64,000 bases of DNA from the NCBI RefSeq assembly GCF_020025155.1, contig NZ_CP073751.1:1612001-1676000 (forward strand). Reading direction: 5' to 3'. The stretch comes from Halopseudomonas nanhaiensis (lineage in GTDB: Bacteria > Pseudomonadota > Gammaproteobacteria > Pseudomonadales > Pseudomonadaceae). Numbering within the stretch: position 1 is the stretch's first letter; each line of letters opens with the position of its first letter. Below are positions 18,201 through 26,605 of this stretch, piece by piece. The notes beneath the pieces were generated by a model. It made no database searches, had not been told where the DNA came from, and saw only the letters and a program-made list of their open reading frames with translations. A program made the translations under genes and the position numbers.

Positions 18201-18309
18201 AGGAACCGTGGTGGTGGGCGGCATGATTGCAGCCAGTACCCTGGCGCTGATCTTCGTACCGGTGTTCTACATGCTGCTGGAACAGAGGGGCTTCAAGCAC
18301 AAGGCCTGA
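15208..18309 (+). CDS. RND multidrug efflux permease, HAE1 family
   Basis: A 1033-residue proton-driven pump of the AcrB/MexB family. It begins MFQFFIDRPIFSTVLSILIL, the usual first transmembrane helix. Helix 4 contains GLILAIGVVVDNAIIVMENA with the Asp-Asp-type proton relay region, and the second half repeats the fold (GLLVLIGLAAKNAILIVEFA). Two large periplasmic loops carry the docking and porter domains. Length and topology are full. Substrates cannot be predicted. With the TetR gene and adaptor it forms a three-gene operon that must borrow a TolC/OprM-type channel encoded elsewhere. Confidence 0.94.
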   Translation: MFQFFIDRPIFSTVLSILILIGGGASLWQLPVEQYPEVVPPQIVVQATYPGASAQVIADTVSAPLEQAINGVDDMLYMESYAADSGAMQLTISFSIGTDPDQATIDVNNRVQRATAKLPQEVRDLGVTVQARSTSLLQVITLSSETEQLGTLAISNYALLNVLDELVRLPGVGDAALFGAQDYSMRIWLRPDKLAEYGLTPSDVAAALREQNAQFAAGRIGAQPAPPDQAFTFSVSTPGRMVSPDDFERIILRSDADGRTLRLGDVARAELGAQSYDFTATFNAKAAVPIGVYMQPGANALDTAEAVREAMNDLSDRFPGDLRFDIPYDTTRFIDVSIREVIITFVQALALVVLVTFLFLQHLKATLIPLVAIPVSLIGTFAGMSLLGFSVNLLTLFGLILAIGVVVDNAIIVMENAERLIKEEGLSAYEAASKTVQQVSGAVVGSTLVLVAVFAPVAFLGGLSGELYRQFAITIAVSVLLSGVVALTLSPVMCALLLSREETEPSRYFAWFNNSFDKLTDGFAATVGWMLRHAVISLVLFAVLIGSTVFLLNRMAGGLVPQEDQGFLITVFQLPPVSALGRTETVRDELAQQVVDLDEVRGITAFAGFDILNRGLKTNTGVGFVSLIDWDDRPGPEHSAQAVAGKIMGLGAGIQEANVMAFVPPPILGLSLTGGVEGYLQVRGDNDPAALKEQADKLLAAARERPELSNVRAAVNIGVPRFEAKVDWDKAKAMGIAINDIFTTMRSTFGALYVNDFTLQGRNWQVNMQAEGDFRSHPDDLRRIFVRSGSGELVPLSSVVNLVQTQGIDSVSRFNLYQATKITADPGPGYNTAAALAALQEVSIEALDDQSQLGWIGEAYQIVDSASAGGIAFALGIIMVFLILAAQYERWSLPLAVATAIPFGVFGAVIASMLRGFPNDIYFQVGLLVLIGLAAKNAILIVEFAAQNRKQGMAPFDAALTAARQRFRAIMMTALTFIIGSMPLAFSTGAGAVSRQEIGTVVVGGMIAASTLALIFVPVFYMLLEQRGFKHKA

Positions 18310-18342
18310 GCAATCAGGCCCGGTAACCGCGCTGGGTAGTGC

Positions 18343-18378
18343 CCACAGGACGTGCGCTGATGCACGCTCATCCTGTGG
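18343..18378. terminator. Interrupted hairpin between convergent RND and ptrB genes
   Basis: Outer arms CCACAGGA and TCCTGTGG pair perfectly. An inner CGTGC/GCACG pair continues the stem after a 4-nt bulge. There is no T-run on either side, so terminator function is only suggested by its position between convergent genes. Confidence 0.35.
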
Positions 18379-18426
18379 AAGCGCGCCGCCGGCGAGGGGG
18401 GCAGACTCTCCTGTCTGGCTCCGCCG

Positions 18427-20448
18427 TCAGCTCCCAGACTGCCACGCGGTGATGACCGACAGCAGAAAGCTGTACTCCTCTGCCAGCTCTCGAATGGCCT
18501 GATACCTGCCACTGGCTCCGCCGTGTCCTGCCGACATCTGCGTTCTCAGTAACAAGGGGTTGTCGTCCGTCTTGATATGACGCAGCTTGGCGACCCACTT
18601 TGCCGCCTCCCAATACTGCACGCGCATATCGTGATAACCGGCCGTGACGAAGAGGGCCGGATAGGCCTGCTGCCTGACCTGCTCGTACGGCGCATAGCCG
18701 CGGATCCGTTCGGCCACCTCCGGCTCGTTCGGGTCGCCCCATTCCTCGTACTCGCCAATGGTCAGCGGCAGATCCGGATTGTTCATCGTATTCCAGACAT
18801 CAACGAAGGGAACGTCTGCTACGGCGGCAGCGAACAGCTCCGGACGCTGGTTGATCACGTTGCCGATCAACAGTCCGCCCGCGCTCCCGCCGGCGATTAC
18901 CAGCCGATCAGTGCTGGTCACCTGACTGGTTACCAGCTCTTCGGCACAGGCGATGAAGTCCGTGAAGGTGTTGTGTTTGTGCTCCAGCTTGCCCGCCTGA
19001 TACCAGGCTTCTCCCATGTCGGCGCCGCCGCGAATATGCGCGATGGCAAATATCCAGCCACGGTCGAGCAGTGACAGTCGCGCGTGGGAGAACCAGGGGT
19101 CCATGCTTGCGCCGTAGGAGCCATAGCCGTACAGATACAGCGGGGCAGGGTGGGTGAACGCCTCGGGCCGGCCGACCAGGCTCATCGGCACACGCGTACC
19201 ATCAGGCGCCACGGCCCAGCGCCGCTCGACGTGATAATCCTCGGCACTGAAGCTGCCTTCGACGGGGGTTCGCTTGAGCACGGTCTGTTCGCCACTGGCA
19301 AGGCTCAATGCGCGGATTTCGGCTGGCCGGTTCAGCGATTCGTATCGGATACGCAAGCGGTCACTCTGGTAATCCTCCCCGCCCTGCGCGCGCAGGCTGT
19401 ACACCGCATCAGGCATGCTCAGCGGATAGGCATCGCCGCCGGCAGGCTGTACCTCGAGTGTTACCAGGCCCTGATCACGATAGTGCAGCACGCGTGCTTT
19501 CTGCTGCAGGGAGAAGTCTTCCAGAGTGCGTTGTGGGTCGACGCCGCGCAGCAGCTTCCAGGCAGTCTGTTCGGGATGCAGCGGGTCGGCGCCATACAGC
19601 GCGAAGTTCTCACCATCAGCATTACTGCGGATCACCAGGCCGTCCGGTCCGTGATCGACGTGGTACTCATGTCCGGTCGAACGCGCGCTGATCAGCCGCC
19701 ATTCGCCAGTCGGCTCGCTGGCATCAAGCAGTCGAACTTCGCTGGTGTTCTTGCTCGCGCTGCTCGCCAGTAGCCACTGCTCGGAACTGCTGCGATAGAC
19801 GTGAAGCAGAAAACGCTGGTCGGGCTCGTGGAAAACCTCCTGCGGGGGTTCGGTGCGGCTCAGGCGCCACAGCGTGCTCGGGCGCGACGCTTCATCCATG
19901 CTTACCGCGAATACTGTCTGGCTGTCATTGGCCCAGGTCAGGCTGCCATCGGCACGGTCGAGGGGCAGTGTGAGGACGTCTCCGGTTGCCAGCTCCTTCA
20001 GATGCAGGGTGTAGATCTCGTCGCCCTGACGATCGACACTGTAGGCCAGCCAGCGGTGGTCCGGACTGATGGCAAAGTCGCCCAACTGGAGGAAGCCGTC
20101 GCCAGCCAGTTCGTTGAGGTCCAGTAGCAGCCTCTCGGTCTCGGCGTCGATTTCGAGGCTGTACGGTTCCGCCTGCCGGCAGCGGTAGTAGCGAGGATAT
20201 TCGGCGCCGGCTTCGGTCCGCTGATAATAGAGCCAGCCCTGCCAGATGGCCGGGAGTGAAAGGTCGGTTTCACGTATGCGGCTACGGATTTCATTGAACA
20301 GCGCGTCGCGACGGTCATCGTGGGCTGCCAGCCAGGCTTCGGTGTGCCGGTTCTCTGCTTCGAGGTGGGCTATCACCTCCGGGGCGTCACGTTGTTCCAG
20401 CCAGGCGTAGGGATCAGCTGCTGTGTCACGGCGAGCTACAGGTGGCAT
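18427..20448 (-). CDS. ptrB: Oligopeptidase B / protease II (S9 family)
   Basis: A 673-residue prolyl-oligopeptidase-family serine peptidase. The N-terminal half is the beta-propeller that limits access to peptides. The C-terminal alpha/beta-hydrolase domain has the nucleophile in GGSAGGLLIG, and the triad His in SAGHGGASGRYQ near the C-terminus. SYGASMDPWFSHARLSLLDRG and AHIRGGADMGEAWY are typical of oligopeptidase B, which cleaves after Arg or Lys in short peptides. No signal peptide is visible, so it is probably cytoplasmic. It is divergent from the small membrane protein gene, with 68 bp between starts. Confidence 0.93.
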   Translation of the reverse strand: MPPVARRDTAADPYAWLEQRDAPEVIAHLEAENRHTEAWLAAHDDRRDALFNEIRSRIRETDLSLPAIWQGWLYYQRTEAGAEYPRYYRCRQAEPYSLEIDAETERLLLDLNELAGDGFLQLGDFAISPDHRWLAYSVDRQGDEIYTLHLKELATGDVLTLPLDRADGSLTWANDSQTVFAVSMDEASRPSTLWRLSRTEPPQEVFHEPDQRFLLHVYRSSSEQWLLASSASKNTSEVRLLDASEPTGEWRLISARSTGHEYHVDHGPDGLVIRSNADGENFALYGADPLHPEQTAWKLLRGVDPQRTLEDFSLQQKARVLHYRDQGLVTLEVQPAGGDAYPLSMPDAVYSLRAQGGEDYQSDRLRIRYESLNRPAEIRALSLASGEQTVLKRTPVEGSFSAEDYHVERRWAVAPDGTRVPMSLVGRPEAFTHPAPLYLYGYGSYGASMDPWFSHARLSLLDRGWIFAIAHIRGGADMGEAWYQAGKLEHKHNTFTDFIACAEELVTSQVTSTDRLVIAGGSAGGLLIGNVINQRPELFAAAVADVPFVDVWNTMNNPDLPLTIGEYEEWGDPNEPEVAERIRGYAPYEQVRQQAYPALFVTAGYHDMRVQYWEAAKWVAKLRHIKTDDNPLLLRTQMSAGHGGASGRYQAIRELAEEYSFLLSVITAWQSGS

Positions 20449-20516
20449 CGTGTTGGGACTCCTCGGATAAAACCAGTATTATAGCGGCTCGCACAGCCAA
20501 CCCCGGTTATCGCTCG

Positions 20517-20915
20517 ATGTTCAACGAACAGGAATACCAGATCGTCTGGATCGTCTATCTCGCCGCGGCCGCGGGCGGGCTGCTGGTCTGGTGGCGCATG
20601 ACGCGCTGGATTGGCTGGTGGTTCGTGCGTGAGCCGCTGGTGATCGCAATGGCAGTCCTGCTGTTTACTCCGGCCGAAGTCGAACCGATGCAGCCTGAAA
20701 TGGCCCCGGCATTCATCGTCTGGCTGCTTGATACGTTGTTCGATACGGGTAGCAATCAGGCGCGCATGCTTGGAGACCTGTCGCTGACACTGGTCATCGC
20801 GCTGTTGGCCTACGTTGGGCTGGCTTGCCTGAGGGCGGCCTGGCAACACTGGCGAGGCCGCACGGGTGATGCAGACCAGGAGCCGAGCCAGGCCTCAGGC
20901 CCGGCTGCCCGCTGA
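20517..20915 (+). CDS. Small conserved inner-membrane protein of unknown function
   Basis: The ATG at 20517 gives 132 residues (MFNEQEYQIVWIVYLAAAAG). The frame is open 75 bp upstream but that part overlaps the divergent ptrB start. Three or four hydrophobic segments are visible: about residues 8-25, 40-58 with a conserved-looking WWFVREPLVIAMAVLLF, and 85-105. The C-terminal tail is polar. I recall a similar small membrane protein next to the oligopeptidase gene in other Pseudomonas, but no function is assigned. Its stop abuts the stop of the convergent TetR-like gene. Confidence 0.8.
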   Translation: MFNEQEYQIVWIVYLAAAAGGLLVWWRMTRWIGWWFVREPLVIAMAVLLFTPAEVEPMQPEMAPAFIVWLLDTLFDTGSNQARMLGDLSLTLVIALLAYVGLACLRAAWQHWRGRTGDADQEPSQASGPAAR

Positions 20916-21497
20916 TTACTTCTCGTTGCCCTGCTCGTACAAGGTACGGGCAAGACGCATGATCTGCTCCTGGAATTCGGTGCGCTGCTCGTCGGTCATC
21001 GGGCAGATGCCGATCTGTTCGAACAGGCGATAGCCTCGTACGGAAAAGAACAGGATGCTCGCCTGGGCCAGCCCCAGTGGGGATTTGGCGAGAATGTCGA
21101 ACAATCCCTGCACGTCATCAGCGGTGGTTTGCAGTAATGCCGGATTGCTGGCCGCCGCGGCGAAAATCGCCGAATCGAGGTTCTTCTCTTCGCTGGACTC
21201 ACTGAGATTACTGAGCAGCAACGCCTTCAGCTCGCGCATGGGCTCGTCGGGAAGAACGCTTTCGTAGGCGCCCCAGCGAACGCGGAAACGTTCCAGGCGG
21301 TGTTCGATCATGGCAACCAGCAGCGCTTCGCGATCGGGAAACATGCCGCGCAAGGTTGCTTCGTCGGTGCCGGTCCGCTCGCTGAGACTGGTGAAGCTCA
21401 GCTGAGAGGCGCCTTGCTCGCTTACGATGGCTTCGGCGGCGCGGAATATCGTGAGCCGGAGCGAGTCGTTAGCCTTCTGTGCTTGATTGTTGTCCAC
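20916..21497 (-). CDS. TetR-like transcriptional regulator
   Basis: The GTG at 21497 is chosen because GGAAGGGG lies 8 nt upstream; the longer frame to 21563 has no ribosome site. The 193-residue product begins VDNNQAQKANDSLRLTIFRA. It has a TetR-type helix-turn-helix (AAEAIVSEQGASQLSFTSLSERTGTDEATLRGMFPDREALLVAM, split here only for description), followed by a helical C-terminal domain. The recognition helix ATLRGMFPDRE departs from the usual YRHF pattern. Targets are unknown. It is convergent with the small membrane protein gene and separated from csp by a terminator. Confidence 0.8.
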   Translation of the reverse strand: MDNNQAQKANDSLRLTIFRAAEAIVSEQGASQLSFTSLSERTGTDEATLRGMFPDREALLVAMIEHRLERFRVRWGAYESVLPDEPMRELKALLLSNLSESSEEKNLDSAIFAAAASNPALLQTTADDVQGLFDILAKSPLGLAQASILFFSVRGYRLFEQIGICPMTDEQRTEFQEQIMRLARTLYEQGNEK

Positions 21498-21657
21498 TGC
21501 GAAAACCCCTTCCGGACGTCTGGTTAGAGTCGGTCGCGACCGGCTATTGCCGGTGTGCTGCACCCACTACGAATCGGCATAGGGTACGATTTACAGGCTG
21601 CGCAGGCGAGCGTTTTTTGCCAGCGCCGAGGAGAAGGGTGGAAGCAAATCGCGGGCA

Positions 21658-21690
21658 TAAAAAAACCCGACCGAGGCCGGGTTTTTTATC
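21658..21690. terminator. Bidirectional terminator downstream of the cold-shock gene
   Basis: CCCGACC and GGCCGGG form a stem with one mismatch, flanked by A6 on one side and T6 on the other. It can therefore terminate csp on the minus strand, with a U-run, and also plus-strand readthrough. Confidence 0.8.
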
Positions 21691-21701
21691 AAATATCGGA
21701 A

Positions 21702-21908
21702 TTAACCGATGATTTGAATGTTCGCAGCTTGCTTGCCCTTCGGACCAGTAGTGATGTCGAAAGACACCTTCTGGTTCTCGGCAAGGGACTTGAAGCCCTG
21801 AACCTTGATCTCGGAGAAGTGGGCAAACAGATCGTCACCGCCGCCGTCCGGAGTAATGAAGCCGAAGCCTTTAGTGTCGTTGAACCACTTAACTGTACCA
21901 GTTGCCAT
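21702..21908 (-). CDS. CspA-family cold-shock protein
   Basis: A 68-residue single cold-shock domain protein that binds single-stranded RNA or DNA. The RNP1 motif KGFGFITP and RNP2-like DLFAHFSEI are present, and the start [14 protein letters not shown] is typical. Acting as an RNA chaperone in the cytoplasm is the family role. AGGAAT lies upstream of the ATG. The 5' leader is AT-rich and long before the next gene (aceK, same strand) ends at 22182. Which of the several Pseudomonas csp paralogues this is cannot be decided. Confidence 0.96.
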   Translation of the reverse strand: MATGTVKWFNDTKGFGFITPDGGGDDLFAHFSEIKVQGFKSLAENQKVSFDITTGPKGKQAANIQIIG

Positions 21909-22181
21909 TTCTGATAATTCCTATCAAATTGAAATACTTGAGCTTGTGCTCAATTTAGCGCGGGAATCAAAGATTGCGAGAATGACAAACTTACGTACTG
22001 GACAGTGCGCTTGCAGCCTACAACTCTATCTTGAAAACCTACGCGCCCACTCTGCGCCTTAAGACCGAACATGTCAAGCAATCGCTGGCTGTCGATGGTC
22101 AGGCTCCGGATGGACGAAATTCAGTATACGTCAGTTTTGAAAAAACACATCCCTTTCGTCGGATATTTTCATTGACAGGCT
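21909..22181 (-). promoter_or_regulatory. Leader and promoter region of the cold-shock gene
   Basis: This 273-bp stretch separates csp from aceK. It is AT-rich for this genome and contains the perfect hairpin TTGAGC-TTGT-GCTCAA at 21939-21954, 31-46 nt upstream of the csp start. Long structured leaders are common in csp genes. I could not define a convincing promoter pair. Confidence 0.4.
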
Positions 22182-23906
22182 TTACGCCTCTTTTTTCTCA
22201 GGTTTCGAGCGCCGATAGGGGTATACGTCGATCACCAGCCCGGCGCGGATCTTGTCCTGCATCCCCTTCCAGTAACCGGCGTCGAACAGCTCGCCATGCA
22301 TGCTCGAAAACAGCCGGCGATGCTTGATATCGGCGAACAGGAAGACCGGGAATTCTTCCGGGAACACGTCGTTCGGGCCTACCGAGTACCAGGGCTCTCC
22401 CGACATCTCCTGCTCGGGATACATCGGTTCGGGGATATGGCGGAAATTCACCTCGGTCAGGTAGCTGATCTCGTCATAGTCATAGAACACCACCCGCCCG
22501 TGGCGGGTAACGCCGAAATTCTTCAACAGCATGTCGCCCGGAAAGATGTTGGCAGCAGCCAGTTCCTTGATCGACTTGCCGTAATCGTAGAGCGCCTCGC
22601 GGGTCTGCGTTTCGCTGGCATTTTCCAGGTAGATATTCAGCGGGATCATCCGCCGCTCGGTCCAGCAGTGGCGAATAAGGATCACGTCGCCTTCCTCGAT
22701 CACCGTCGAGGCGGCGACTTCCAGCAGTTCTGCCAGACACTCGGGCTCGAACTTGTCGCGCGGAAAACGAAAGTCCGAGAACTCCTGCGTATCGGCCATC
22801 CGGCCCACGCGGTCGTGACGCTTCACCAGACGATACTTCTCGATGACGGTGGAGCGTTCGATGTTCTTCGACGGTGCAAAACGGTCCTTGATGATCTTGA
22901 ACACCGTGTTGAAGCCGGGGAGGGTGAACACGCTCATCACCATGCCGCGTACACCCGGCGCCATCATGAATCGATCATCGTTGTTGGCAAGGTGATCGAT
23001 CAGCGAGCGGTAGAACTCCGATTTGCCCTGCTTGTAGAAGCCGATCGCCGTGTATAGCTCGGCGATGTGCTTGCCCGGCAGCAGCCGCTTGATGAAGCTG
23101 ACCACCTCGCAGGGCACCGGTGCGTCGACCATGAAATAGGAGCGGGTGAAGGAGAAGATGATCGACACCTCCGATTCGTCGGTGATGAGCGTATCCACGC
23201 TGATCCCCTGATTCTCCTTGTGAACCAGCGCCAGCACGAAGGGCCATTGCTCCCCGTGGCTGATGAGCCGGCCGACCAGGTAGGCACCCTTGTTGCGGTA
23301 GAAAACTGCCTGAATCATCTCCGCCGTCAGGTCGCTATCGAGTCTGGCCCAGTCCGGCAGGCCCTGTTCCAGCTGATCGACCACCAGCTTGCGGTCGCGC
23401 GAGTAGTCTTCCCAGGGCACGTCGAAGGCGAACTCATCGAGAATCTGTCCGGCCAGATCATCCAGTGAGCCGCCGGAAATGAATCCGCGGGTCAACGGGA
23501 TGTGGGACGGCGGACGGGTAACCGGTCGGGTGCTGTGCACGAACATGGTTTCATCACTGATGTCGTCATGCTGGTGCAGCCGGCAGAAGATCGAGTTGAA
23601 CCAGGTCTCACCCAATTCGCCATCGAAACGCTGGTCGATCAGCTCTATATAGGCCTGGCGGATTCCCGGCCAGCTGCTGACATCCATGATCGCCTCGTTG
23701 CCTTCAGTCGCAGCGAGACTGTCGGTGGTCAGATCGACACATTCTTCGTAGAGATTGATACGGGCGGTCGAGGCATCCTGAATGTCGGTCCAGCGCGCCT
23801 GCTCGAAGCGGACCCGAGCACCGAGCGTCAGCTGACGGAAGCGGGTCCGGTAATCATCGAACCCGTCGAGAATATATTGGGCAATGCGTTCGAAGCTGTT
23901 GGGCAT
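22182..23906 (-). CDS. aceK: Isocitrate dehydrogenase kinase/phosphatase AceK
   Basis: AceK phosphorylates isocitrate dehydrogenase to divert carbon to the glyoxylate bypass and reverses this on richer carbon. The ATG at 23906 gives 574 residues ([20 protein letters not shown]); the codon 13 residues upstream is less likely. Family sequence is clear throughout: an N-terminal regulatory half and a C-terminal kinase half with [21 protein letters not shown] (glycine-rich region) and [10 protein letters not shown] (metal-binding region, near residue 473). It is monocistronic here, unlike the enteric aceBAK operon. Confidence 0.96.
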   Translation of the reverse strand: MPNSFERIAQYILDGFDDYRTRFRQLTLGARVRFEQARWTDIQDASTARINLYEECVDLTTDSLAATEGNEAIMDVSSWPGIRQAYIELIDQRFDGELGETWFNSIFCRLHQHDDISDETMFVHSTRPVTRPPSHIPLTRGFISGGSLDDLAGQILDEFAFDVPWEDYSRDRKLVVDQLEQGLPDWARLDSDLTAEMIQAVFYRNKGAYLVGRLISHGEQWPFVLALVHKENQGISVDTLITDESEVSIIFSFTRSYFMVDAPVPCEVVSFIKRLLPGKHIAELYTAIGFYKQGKSEFYRSLIDHLANNDDRFMMAPGVRGMVMSVFTLPGFNTVFKIIKDRFAPSKNIERSTVIEKYRLVKRHDRVGRMADTQEFSDFRFPRDKFEPECLAELLEVAASTVIEEGDVILIRHCWTERRMIPLNIYLENASETQTREALYDYGKSIKELAAANIFPGDMLLKNFGVTRHGRVVFYDYDEISYLTEVNFRHIPEPMYPEQEMSGEPWYSVGPNDVFPEEFPVFLFADIKHRRLFSSMHGELFDAGYWKGMQDKIRAGLVIDVYPYRRSKPEKKEA

Positions 23907-24059
23907 GGAAAGGCTGCGTCTGGTTGAAGAATCAGCCGGCAGCATAGCCAGATTGCCTGGCTCGCGGAAGTGGCCGTGCGTAGTAGTAATGCGGGCCCTT
24001 CTGTGTGTGCGGTCCGGCGACAGGCGCTTAGCGCCGGTACGCCGGAACGCCGCACGATC

Positions 24060-25034
24060 CTAGGGCAGGTTTTCCTGGTCGCTGAACAGATCAGCGAAGA
24101 GCATGGTCGACAAATACCGTTCGCCCGAGTCGGGCAGTACCACAACGATGGTCTTGTTCTGCATCGACGGATCCTGCGCCAGGCGCACCGCTGCGGCCAT
24201 CGCTGCGCCGCACGAGATACCACAGAGAATGCCTTCCTCGCGCATCAGACGCAGTGCCATGTCCTTGGACTCGTCGTCGGTCACCTGCTCGACCCGATCG
24301 ACCATGTCCAGATCGAGGTTGCCCGGCACGAAGCCCGCGCCGATGCCCTGAATCTTGTGCGGGCTGGGCTTGACCTCTTCACCAGCCATCGTCTGGGTGA
24401 TCACCGGCGAGCCGACCGGCTCTACCGCAACGGACAGGATCTGTTTGCCCTGCGTCTTCTTTATATAACGGGAAACACCGGTGATGGTGCCGCCAGTACC
24501 GACGCCAGCGACCAGCACATCGATGGCCCCGTCGGTATCGTTCCAGATTTCCGGTCCCGTGGTCTTCTCGTGAATCGCCGGATTTGACGGGTTCTCGAAC
24601 TGCTGCAGCAGCAGGTAGTGCGACGTATCGCTCTCGGCGATCTCGCGCGCTTTCTCGATCGCGCCCTTCATCCCCTTGGCTGGCTCTGTGAGCACCAGTT
24701 CAGCGCCGAGCGCCTTCAGAACCTTGCGGCGCTCCAGGCTCATCGACGCCGGCATGGTGAGTATCAGCTTGTAGCCCCGGCTGGCCGCGACGAATGCCAG
24801 ACCAATGCCGGTATTGCCGGAAGTCGGCTCGACTATCGTCATGCCCGGTTTCAGCTTGCCGGTCGATTCGGCGTCCCACACCATGCCTGCGCCAATGCGG
24901 CACTTGACCGAATACGCCGGGTTACGGCCTTCGATCTTGGCCAGAATGGTCACGCCCTTGGGCGCGAGTCGGTTGATGCGTACCAGCGGTGTATTGCCGA
25001 TCGACTGGGAATTGTCGGCGAAGATGCGGGTCAT
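24060..25034 (-). CDS. cysK: Cysteine synthase A (O-acetylserine sulfhydrylase)
   Basis: CysK makes cysteine from O-acetylserine and sulfide using PLP. The PLP Lys is in [11 protein letters not shown] (near residue 43), the substrate loop is [13 protein letters not shown] (about 68-80) and the phosphate loop is [15 protein letters not shown]. The ATG at 25034 starts [20 protein letters not shown], giving 324 residues, the usual Pseudomonas length; the longer frame is not conserved. The gene is divergent from moxR. No adjacent cys gene is present. Confidence 0.96.
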   Translation of the reverse strand: MTRIFADNSQSIGNTPLVRINRLAPKGVTILAKIEGRNPAYSVKCRIGAGMVWDAESTGKLKPGMTIVEPTSGNTGIGLAFVAASRGYKLILTMPASMSLERRKVLKALGAELVLTEPAKGMKGAIEKAREIAESDTSHYLLLQQFENPSNPAIHEKTTGPEIWNDTDGAIDVLVAGVGTGGTITGVSRYIKKTQGKQILSVAVEPVGSPVITQTMAGEEVKPSPHKIQGIGAGFVPGNLDLDMVDRVEQVTDDESKDMALRLMREEGILCGISCGAAMAAAVRLAQDPSMQNKTIVVVLPDSGERYLSTMLFADLFSDQENLP

Positions 25035-25175
25035 GTCTGAAGGCTCCATGTGGCAATGCCAGGGCCATTCAGCGTAAAGCCGCTGACGGTCAGCTGCAAG
25101 CGGGCCGTGAACAAACGTCTGCGCCGGCTGATGGGGCATGCGGCTGTGTATCAGGATTGTGAATATCCCCGTTCG

Positions 25176-25205
25176 TTTACACCCGATTCGGGGGCACGCT
25201 ATAGT
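25176..25205 (+). promoter_or_regulatory. Candidate promoter of the moxR operon
   Basis: TTTACA (25176-25181), an 18-bp spacer and TATAGT (25200-25205) match sigma70 hexamers at 5/6 each. The MoxR start lies 63 bp downstream. Confidence 0.5.
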
Positions 25206-25268
25206 GCTTTTTTCCCGTTTTCATGAATCGCCTGGCCTGCCGGGCTGTCGTCCAAGGAACATATTCAG

Positions 25269-26114
25269 ATGAAATTCGAAGGCACTCAGTCGTATGTCGC
25301 AACCGACGACCTCAAGCTGGCGGTCAACGCAGCCATTACCCTGCAGCGTCCGTTACTGGTCAAGGGTGAGCCGGGCACCGGCAAGACCATGCTCGCCGAA
25401 CAGCTGGCCGAGTCGCTGGGCGCCAACCTGATCACCTGGCACATCAAGTCGACCACCAAAGCGCATCAGGGCCTGTACGAGTACGACGCGGTGAGTCGCC
25501 TGCGTGACTCGCAGATGGGCGATGACAAGGTTCACGACATTCGCAATTACATCAAGAAGGGCAAGCTGTGGGAGGCGTTCGAGTCCGATCAGCGCGCCAT
25601 CCTGTTGATTGACGAGATCGACAAGGCCGATATCGAGTTCCCCAACGATCTGTTGCAGGAACTCGACAAGATGGAGTTCTACGTTTACGAGACCAATGAA
25701 ACGATCCGGGCCAAGCAACGCCCGATCATCATCATTACCTCTAACAACGAAAAGGAACTGCCCGACGCCTTTCTGCGCCGCTGCTTCTTCCATTACATCG
25801 CCTTCCCGGACCGCGAGACAATGCAGAAGATCGTCAACGTTCACTTCCCGGACATCAGCAAGGAACTGGTGGCCGAATCGATGGACATCTTCTTCGACGT
25901 GCGCAAGGTTCCGGGTCTGAAAAAGAAGCCGTCGACCTCCGAACTGGTCGACTGGCTCAAGTTGCTGATGGCCGACCAGATCCCCGAAGCCGTTCTGCGT
26001 GATCGCGACCCGACCAAGGCCATCCCCCCGCTATATGGCGCACTGCTGAAGAACGAACAGGACGTGCAGTTGCTTGAGCGCCTGGCGTTCATGACCCGTC
26101 GTCAGAACCGCTAA
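25269..26114 (+). CDS. MoxR-family AAA+ ATPase
   Basis: A 281-residue AAA+ protein with Walker A GEPGTGKTM (about residues 34-42), Walker B LLIDEIDKAD (about 112) and sensor 1 ITSNNEKELPDAFLRRCFF. MoxR ATPases act as chaperones for cofactor insertion or complex maturation, usually with a VWA-domain partner. Such a partner is encoded two genes downstream, with a short GFA-family gene between. AAGGAAC precedes the ATG. The client is not evident from the sequence. Confidence 0.93.
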   Translation: MKFEGTQSYVATDDLKLAVNAAITLQRPLLVKGEPGTGKTMLAEQLAESLGANLITWHIKSTTKAHQGLYEYDAVSRLRDSQMGDDKVHDIRNYIKKGKLWEAFESDQRAILLIDEIDKADIEFPNDLLQELDKMEFYVYETNETIRAKQRPIIIITSNNEKELPDAFLRRCFFHYIAFPDRETMQKIVNVHFPDISKELVAESMDIFFDVRKVPGLKKKPSTSELVDWLKLLMADQIPEAVLRDRDPTKAIPPLYGALLKNEQDVQLLERLAFMTRRQNR

Positions 26115-26158
26115 CGTACCCGCGCTGCAGTGGGGTGGGGTTGAACAGGAGGATTGAT

Positions 26159-26551
26159 ATGCTGACCGGAAGCTGCCTGTGCGGCGCGGTGAAGTACCGT
26201 ATCGATGCGCCAATTTCGAGCCTCACCCACTGTCATTGCAGTATGTGCCGCAAGGCGCACGGTGCTGCCTTCGCGTCGTACGTCGGTGTGCCGTTGGATG
26301 CTTTTCATGTCACCGAAGGCAAGGATGCGGTCGCCGCGTTTCACTCGTCCGAGACGGTAACACGTACTTTCTGCAGGCACTGCGGCGCTAACCTGCAGTT
26401 TGTCGACAGTCGCGAGACGGAGCTGGGCGTCGCCGCCGGCACCCTCGACTCGGCGTTGGGAGTACCCCCGCAGGCGCACATCTTCGTGGCGTCCAGGGCA
26501 GACTGGTATGAGATACGCGACGGCTTGCCCCAGCACCACGAAGATATCTGA
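26159..26551 (+). CDS. GFA-family zinc protein (Gfa-like)
   Basis: A 130-residue protein of the glutathione-dependent formaldehyde-activating family. The zinc ligands form the expected pattern: CLCGAV near the N-terminus, then HCHCSMCRKAHG, and FCRHCGAN in the middle. AGGAGG lies 5 nt before the ATG, so this start is firm. The family name comes from one enzyme (Gfa); most members, including this one, have no demonstrated substrate. It lies between moxR and the VWA gene, 44 bp after the former and 54 bp before the latter. Confidence 0.9.
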   Translation: MLTGSCLCGAVKYRIDAPISSLTHCHCSMCRKAHGAAFASYVGVPLDAFHVTEGKDAVAAFHSSETVTRTFCRHCGANLQFVDSRETELGVAAGTLDSALGVPPQAHIFVASRADWYEIRDGLPQHHEDI

Positions 26552-26605
26552 TCTCATCAATCAAAAGCGCGCCGATGTCTCGGCGCACTCAGAGGTTCCG
26601 TAACA

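Noticed and set aside
16525..18300. 591-codon frame antisense to the RND permease
   Set aside because: Long antisense frames are common in GC-rich coding DNA. The plus-strand RND protein is fully conserved and the antisense product has no recognisable domain.
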